Assembly (NCBI GenBank): GCA_021234155.1 | Contig: JAJEKV010000497.1 | Span: 41,519 to 105,518 of the forward strand | Direction of reading: 5' to 3' | Length of the DNA: 64,000 nt | Source: Isoetes taiwanensis | Taxonomy: Eukaryota; Streptophyta; Lycopodiopsida; Isoetales; Isoetaceae | In this document: positions 59,685-64,000 of the stretch, one piece after another | Layout of the letters: each line of letters begins with the position of its first letter | How positions within the stretch are numbered: the first letter of the stretch is position 1 | Notes under the pieces: model-generated | Databases searched by the model: none | Seen by the model: the letters and a program-made list of their open reading frames with translations, nothing else | What the model was told of the DNA's origin: nothing | Translations under genes and position numbers: made by a program

Positions 59685-60103
59685 CTATGATCGCCGGGCA
59701 AGCTCTTCACGGAGGCGGTGATAATTTTTTCGCTCCTCCAACATGATTGCTGCCCCCGCAACCACGTTCTCATATTCCGCAACCTTATCTTCCCGCTCAT
59801 CCGAGTTGGGCTCGGGCAACCTCTCAAACCCGATTGCGGCCCTAAGCCTCTCTTGGAGGTTATATCTCGTGGTAGCGCAATTAGCGGTCTAAAGGCAGCC
59901 AGCCGATTGTCGCGCACTAAAATCACCTCCACTGTAGAAGGCGGCCTTTTCCTCTGCCGCCAACCGGCTTGGCGGCGTCTTCATCATTCTTTTCTTTTAG
60001 AAAGCGGATCCGTTCCTCGCCCGGTAGCGAATGTTCTGAATTTCCTTGACCAAAACTTGAGACAAGATCTCGGCGGGGATGGAAGGCTGGGGCTGGAGGC
60101 CAT
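59685..60103 (-). CDS. Small gene B of the minus-strand cluster (MASS start, coiled coil)
   Basis: TATA box TATATAAA at 60198-60191; ATG at 60103 gives MASSPSLPSPPRSCLK. Further frames read EERIRFLKEKNDEDAAKPV (about 60020-59960). The end segment reads NLQERLRAAIGFERLPEPN, VAEYENVVAGAAIMLEE and KNYHRLREELARRS, then a stop at 59685; it is strongly helical with heptad-like leucines. Two or more shifts occur inside. After the stop come an AATAAA-like region and an ATCACACGGGC motif at about 59530. Composition, start and layout match genes A, C and D; sequence similarity among them is low except at the start and the general plan. Confidence 0.5.
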
Positions 60104-60190
60104 TGAAAGTGATGGGAGAGCAGGAGTGATGGTGGGCGGATGTGGTAGAAAACGAAGATGGCGGATAGGGAAGACAAAGGCCTCAGGCGT

Positions 60191-60198
60191 TTTATATA
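60191..60198 (-). promoter_or_regulatory. TATA box of gene B
   Basis: Minus-strand TATATAAA about 90 bp before the MASS start codon at 60103. Confidence 0.5.
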
Positions 60199-60732
60199 GA
60201 AACTAGAGATACGTTGGAATCTACGGTTTGCGACTACCGATAAAGTTGTGTAATAATCCTACGGCGAGAAATTATAGCATTCAATTAGGCAGCGGTAGCC
60301 TATGTTAGCATCATGGGATCCGTCATATCCTAAGCCGTCTTGTATGCGGGCCGTACAAAACGGTGTTATTGTGGCGGCGCATGCCCGTCCTTGGCATGGC
60401 GTTGTCATCCACAAGCCCCACGTATGTGAATAGGCGTTGTCATCCACATGCAAATTAGCATTTACACGCAAGTTATATCACATAATCTAGCTAGATATTT
60501 GTGTTACATACACTTTTCCATTAATAAATTATGAATTTATACATACAGCGAGGTATGCGTTGTGGAGATCATCTGACGGCGAAATCCATTGATTGCTACC
60601 TAATTGCAAGAATGGCATTTGGCGTCGTGATGATCTTTAATAAAACAAAACAAGAGAACAGGATAGAAGCAAGAAATAGAGCAAATTTTTCTTTGAAACA
60701 AAAAAAAATATATATACAATGGCTACGGATCT

Positions 60733-61080
60733 TCATGATCCTGTGGCTGAAAGCCGTAAAGCTGCGTTCTCATCCTCATGACTTCGAAGCTTCTTCTCCA
60801 TATCTTCTAAGCGCTGCGAAATGTTGTGTGCGATTAAAAGCGCCTCGACCCTCTGACTATTGGCCTCTCGGTACACAGTTAATGTTGCTGCGAGCTCAAG
60901 GTCTCGCTCATGCGGCAACCCCTAGTGAATTCTAACTTTGTCCACCGCCTCCATCTTCGGCGGCGAGGCGGCTGTTTTCGTCGTGAACCTCCTTGAATCT
61001 CTTCATCACCACGGCCAAGGGTGATGTCCGTGAGCGATTCTCGGAGGCGATCGCTTCTTGGAGGAGGATGAAGATGCCAT
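60733..61080 (-). CDS. Small gene C of the minus-strand cluster (MASS start, coiled coil)
   Basis: TATAAATAGAAGAC lies at 61197-61184 and the ATG at 61080 (MASSSSSSKKRSPPRIAHG). A frame shift follows, then VMKRFKEVHDENSRLAAED. The C-terminal frame (60918-60733) is HERDLELAATLTVYREAN, then VEALLIAHNISQRLEDMEKK, then RSHEDENAALRLSATGS and a stop. The whole C-terminal half is predicted by eye to be a coiled coil. An ATTAAAGATC stretch and TCACGACGCCAAA follow about 100 bp past the stop. Sister of gene D by tandem duplication. No enzymatic motif seen. Confidence 0.55.
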
Positions 61081-61183
61081 CGGAGGAGAAGCGGAAGGCG
61101 GAAGGGGAGAAGATGAAAGCGGAAGAAGAAGGGAAGGCGGAAGAGGATGAGGTCGAGAAAGGCAAGATAGAAAGTCTTCTATT

Positions 61184-61197
61184 TATACTGAGGGATT
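61184..61197 (-). promoter_or_regulatory. TATA box of gene C
   Basis: Minus-strand TATAAATAGAAGAC, about 110 bp before the ATG. The same 13-14 bases occur before gene D, so promoter and coding start were duplicated together. Confidence 0.6.
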
Positions 61198-61602
61198 TCG
61201 TAGTAGCTTGAGTCACACGGCCGCGAAGGATGCCGTGGGTCGGGGAAAATCGGCCGTTACTTCTCGGCGTCGTGTGAGGAAAAAGGACCGTTACTTCTTC
61301 TAGCGTCTTTTTTCGGAGAAAGCTCGTGTGATAATTTTTATTGATAATTTCGGTGATACAATCTATACATAAGTAATTTTCTTGATACATAACTAAAGAT
61401 AGAACTTCTCATTGAAGCAAAATAGAGCGGCATGGAGATCACCACGGCGAAATCCATTGATTGCTACCTAATTGCAAGCAAGGCATTTCGGCGTCGTGTG
61501 ATATTTTAATAAAGCAGAACATACATTGGAACAACGGGATAGATAGAAGCAAAAAAAATAGAAAACTTTTCTTTGAAGCAAAAAAATAGATAGATACAGC
61601 GG

Positions 61603-62000
61603 CTAGGGATCTTCATGATCCTCTAGCTGATTTTCATCTGCGGTTTGAAGCCGTAAAACAGCGTTCTCATCCTCGCTGACTCGGGCTTCTTCTCCATATC
61701 TTCTAAGGCACGAAATCATGTGGCGGTTTCAAGCTACCTCGACCTGCGGCTCGTAAGCCTCTTGGTACATGGCGAATGTTTCCACGAGCTCAGCGTCTGG
61801 CTCGTCGCGGCGGCTCCCTCGTGAAGGCTAATCTGTCGACCGCCTCATTGTTTCGGTGACGAGGCGGTTGTTTTTCATCATGGATCTCCTTGAATCTCTT
61901 CATCACCCTTTGCAAGGGTGATGTCCGCGAAGCGACTCACGGGGGCTGGGGAGTGCTATCTTGGCGTGGTAAGCTTGCTAGAGGAAGATGATGATGCCAT
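61603..62000 (-). CDS. Small gene D of the minus-strand cluster (MASS start, coiled coil)
   Basis: TATAAATAGAAGAC lies at 62095-62082 and the ATG at 62000 (MASSSSSSKLTTP). Frames then read VMKRFKEIHDE, DAELVETFAMYQEAYEP and ARVSEDENAVLRLQTADENQ, with a stop at 61603. It is clearly paralogous to gene C: RFKEVHDEN corresponds to RFKEIHDE, TLTVYREAN to TFAMYQEAY, and EDENAALRL to EDENAVLRL. The frame is broken two or three times. ATCACACGACGCCGAAA follows about 100 bp after the stop. Confidence 0.55.
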
Positions 62001-62081
62001 CGGGCGAGAAGGTGGAAGGCGGAAGCCGGAAGTAGAAGATGGCGAAGGCGGAGGAAGGCGTCGGAGGTCGGCGTGGACATC

Positions 62082-62095
62082 GGTCTTCTATTTAT
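62082..62095 (-). promoter_or_regulatory. TATA box of gene D
   Basis: Minus-strand TATAAATAGAAGAC about 85 bp before the ATG at 62000; identical core to gene C. Confidence 0.6.
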
Positions 62096-62168
62096 AACAT
62101 GAGTCACCTGGCCGGAATAAATAAATTAATTGTGTTTTTCAATAATATTTCATTTCTTGAGATAGATA

Positions 62169-62831
62169 TCACCGACGGCGAAAACCTAGATATGATGAGA
62201 AAATCGGTGATGTATTTGGCGTGATGTGAATAAATACAAATAAAATAATTTTTATTAGGAATTTGGAAGGACAATCGTACATAAATAATTTTACCGATAC
62301 AAGTTGGAAAACATATAACTTCCAATTTCTCAAGCTTAAATCGTCAATTTCATGCTCTTTCAATCCCCCGCCTTGATGATCCAACAAGGCAATGACTTCC
62401 ATGTTATCGACCCGACTTCCAACCTTGGGTGAGTCAAGCCCGGTGACTAAAAAATTTAACATATTGCTTTCGCCCATGAGACCGGCTTGGTCGTCAAAAT
62501 ATTGTAACACAACATCCGCCCGAATTGCTATCACCCTTTCGGTGTTTGATGCCAATTGGGAATGGTTCCCGAACATGCATAATGCCGCGGAGGTAATAGA
62601 CAAACTACGCACCCTTTGGGTGAAAGTTCTGCTGAAGGCGATTATCTCCCCATTAGCGAATCTTGAGATATATCTTAACAATGTAGAGTCCTTCAATCTT
62701 TCCTGTCCCCAGCGTGCATGTCGGCAAGAAAAATCATCTACTTCCCACAAATAAGAACCCTCAAGATTATCTTCTTCACATTTATCCTCATCTACCGGGC
62801 TTATCTTTGCGATTGGTGAAGGGCACGCCAA
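62169..62831 (-). CDS. Unrecognised 220-codon protein, upstream member of the cluster
   Basis: This is the longest uninterrupted frame of the right-hand region. It contains WEVDDFSCRHARWGQERLKD, LRYISRFANGEIIAFSRTF, VIAIRADVVLQYFDDQAGLM and DNMEVIALLDHQGGGLKEHE. The C-terminal 50 residues after about 62340 are hydrophobic and probably lie past the true end, because AATAAA-rich sequence and TCACATCACGCC follow, as after the other units. It does not start MASS, so upstream exons may exist. No family recognised. Same strand and the same downstream motif as genes A-D. Confidence 0.45.
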   Translation of the reverse strand: MACPSPIAKISPVDEDKCEEDNLEGSYLWEVDDFSCRHARWGQERLKDSTLLRYISRFANGEIIAFSRTFTQRVRSLSITSAALCMFGNHSQLASNTERVIAIRADVVLQYFDDQAGLMGESNMLNFLVTGLDSPKVGSRVDNMEVIALLDHQGGGLKEHEIDDLSLRNWKLYVFQLVSVKLFMYDCPSKFLIKIILFVFIHITPNTSPIFSSYLGFRRR

Positions 62832-63875
62832 ACACTGTAGATCTGTTGGCGGCTTTTTGCAGGAGGTATTTGGAATTCTTCTTAGTTGGTAGATTAAGCC
62901 TCATCTTGAGCAAATCGAGACTCCGAGCCTCTCATATGCTTCTTTAAGCTTTATAGCATTTGCCGGTATAATTAGATACTTCAAACATCTCTTTGTCCAA
63001 ATCCTCTTCAAAATCTAGGCCTAAGTTTACCCATTCGGCCAAAGTACTTGATAAGCTTCGTCTTCCCTAGCACACATTAAGTAACATAGGCGGGTTCCTC
63101 GATTATATCACTTAGCAATAAGTATTCTTTGCCTTCCACTAAAATTGGCGTTATGTCGGACAACTTCTTTTCATCCTCATCCCCATCCTCATCACCTTGA
63201 ATCATCTCCCTCCTCTGGTTCACCCAAGGCGGTCGTCGAAGCTAAAACTCCTACATTCTTGCTCTTCTTCTTGTAGATCTATCTCCATTTCTCGTCATAG
63301 TCGGCATCATCACACATAACCGACCCCCTTGGCTTAAAGATTTCATTGTTTCGGTGTATCTTGGTTTGGCGGCGAGAATGCAATAACTAGCAAATGCAAG
63401 CGGCAAAGAGAAATAAGATACCTTCTTAAGCACAAGGGGGGCCGGGGAGGCCCGTTGCGCAGCATTCTTGAAAAACATCTTCCCTGTTTGCAAATGGGAA
63501 GCCGCCTCCTCTAGAGCTGGTTTTGGAATCCACGAGCAGGGACATCACGCAAAGGGCGTCTTGGCGAGACCAAAGCGGTGCGGGTGAAAGCTAAAAGCAA
63601 CCTCGCGATAGCATCAAGCTCGCTTCTTGTTTGCCATGATGTCCAACTCCTTGCAATAGAACGGATAAATCGCGGTCGGCGCAACTTCCTCGTTGTCATG
63701 AGGGGCGGATGCATACCATTCGGGGAACTTCACATAACAATCCATGGCGAAACAAGCAGCGAAAACAAGAAGATGTTTAGGGCGGTAAAGTATTTATCAC
63801 TTTTGAACTCAAGTAGCCGTTGTCGATTATGAAAGGGGACCACGGCCGTTGTGGGGAGATTTGTCCGTACATTTT
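62832..63875 (-). other. Possible upstream exons of the 62.8-kb protein
   Basis: Minus-strand frames 63493-63251 (80 codons, KMFFKNAAQRASPAPLVLKK start) and 63714-63511 (67 codons, RSELDAIARLLLAFTRTAL) are protein-like in composition. They may belong to the same decayed gene as the 220-codon frame. No family and no confirmed splice sites. Confidence 0.25.
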
Positions 63876-63899
63876 TTAGGGTTAGGGTTAGGGTTAGGG
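63876..63899. repeat. Four TTAGGG units (telomere-like)
   Basis: TTAGGG repeated four times, preceded by a T-run and followed at once by the hairpin copy at 63902. Interstitial; the window does not end in a telomere. Confidence 0.9.
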
Positions 63900-63901
63900 T
63901 T

Positions 63902-63964
63902 GGATCACCGGCGAAGACTACTATGTGCAACAAAAAGCACAATGCTTGCGGCGTCGTGTGATCC
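63902..63964. repeat. Hairpin repeat copy (63 bp)
   Basis: Begins GGATCACCGGCGAAGA and ends GCGGCGTCGTGTGATCC. The middle tgtgcaacaaaaagcac matches atgcaacaaaaatgg of the 55136 copy. Confidence 0.75.
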
Positions 63965-63976
63965 TCCGTATAACAT

Positions 63977-63995
63977 AAAAAAAAAAAAAAAAAAA
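63977..63995. repeat. Poly(A) run
   Basis: Nineteen consecutive A residues just after the terminal hairpin copy. Confidence 0.95.
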
Positions 63996-64000
63996 TGCAA

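Larger units (their letters stand above)
60540..62110. repeat. Tandem duplication of a 0.87-kb gene unit (C and D)
   Basis: The right unit (about 61430-62110) and the left unit (about 60553-61215) share cgaaatccattgattgctac immediately followed by ctaattgcaag, then ggcgtcgtg, ggatcttcatgatcct, gcgttctcatcctc and ttcttctccatatcttctaa, then tcttctatttata at the far end. Divergence is roughly 20 per cent with many small indels. Confidence 0.9.

Noticed and set aside
63876-63899. Chromosome end
   Set aside because: Only four units, followed by ordinary repeat sequence; interstitial.

Overview
The window is nuclear DNA of a land plant. The evidence is a set of plant-specific or plant-typical genes and fragments: an L-type lectin receptor kinase, a respiratory burst oxidase (RBOH) piece, a PPR repeat piece, an SBT2-type subtilase, and a multi-exon RRP46-like exosome subunit gene with GT-AG introns. 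These sit in a dense mix of LINEs, a Helitron and an LTR element. The lineage cannot be fixed from the sequence alone. Almost every recognisable host gene is interrupted by single-base frame breaks.

Layout. 1-4.8 kb: degraded LTR-element interior ending in a polypurine tract and a 1.6-kb LTR with TGTGACG...CGTCACA ends. 5.5-6.7 kb (+): SBT2-type subtilase pseudogene. 8.2-9.7 kb: GC-rich segment of unknown origin. 9.95-13.4 kb (+): nine-exon RRP46-like gene, the best preserved host gene here. 14-18.5 kb: minisatellites and an array of hairpin repeats. 18.85-19.3 kb (+): RBOH fragment. 19.9-24.7 kb: candidate large element with loosely similar inverted ends and clusters of GTGTATTCGAATACAC-type palindromes. 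24.7-29.9 kb: mostly unrecognised. 29.95-30.5 kb (+): PPR fragment. 31.0-32.6 kb (-): lectin receptor kinase pseudogene. 33.5-35.4 kb (-): 5' portion of a LINE. 38.4 kb: a (CT)76 tract. 38.6-42.3 kb (+): a nearly complete LINE with an open reverse-transcriptase frame. 42.5-46.7 kb (-): an autonomous-type Helitron with a candidate 3' terminus (hairpin then CTAA|T). 47.4-48.9 kb (-): a second LINE family. 53.3-55.9 kb: two direct copies of a 0.6-kb repeat around a small acidic ORF. 55.9-58.3 kb (+): a decayed, possibly transposase-like, reading frame. 58.7-62.9 kb (-): a tandem set of small related genes.

The two least explained systems are linked. First, a 63-70 bp hairpin repeat family (arms like GGATCACACCATGCGAAT) has at least ten copies scattered from 16 kb to 64 kb. 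Second, the tandem gene cluster at 58.7-62.1 kb has at least four minus-strand units. Each has a TATA box 80-110 bp before an ATG, a protein that starts MAS with a serine-rich stretch followed by a coiled-coil-like or acidic segment, and, 60-180 bp after the stop, a TCACACGACGCC-like motif resembling the hairpin arm. Together they look like an uncharacterised, repeatedly duplicated plant element or small gene family.

The frame breaks in the RRP46-like gene lie at short homopolymers while most splice junctions remain intact. Either the assembly is unpolished or the gene died very recently, so pseudogene calls elsewhere in the window should be read with that in mind.
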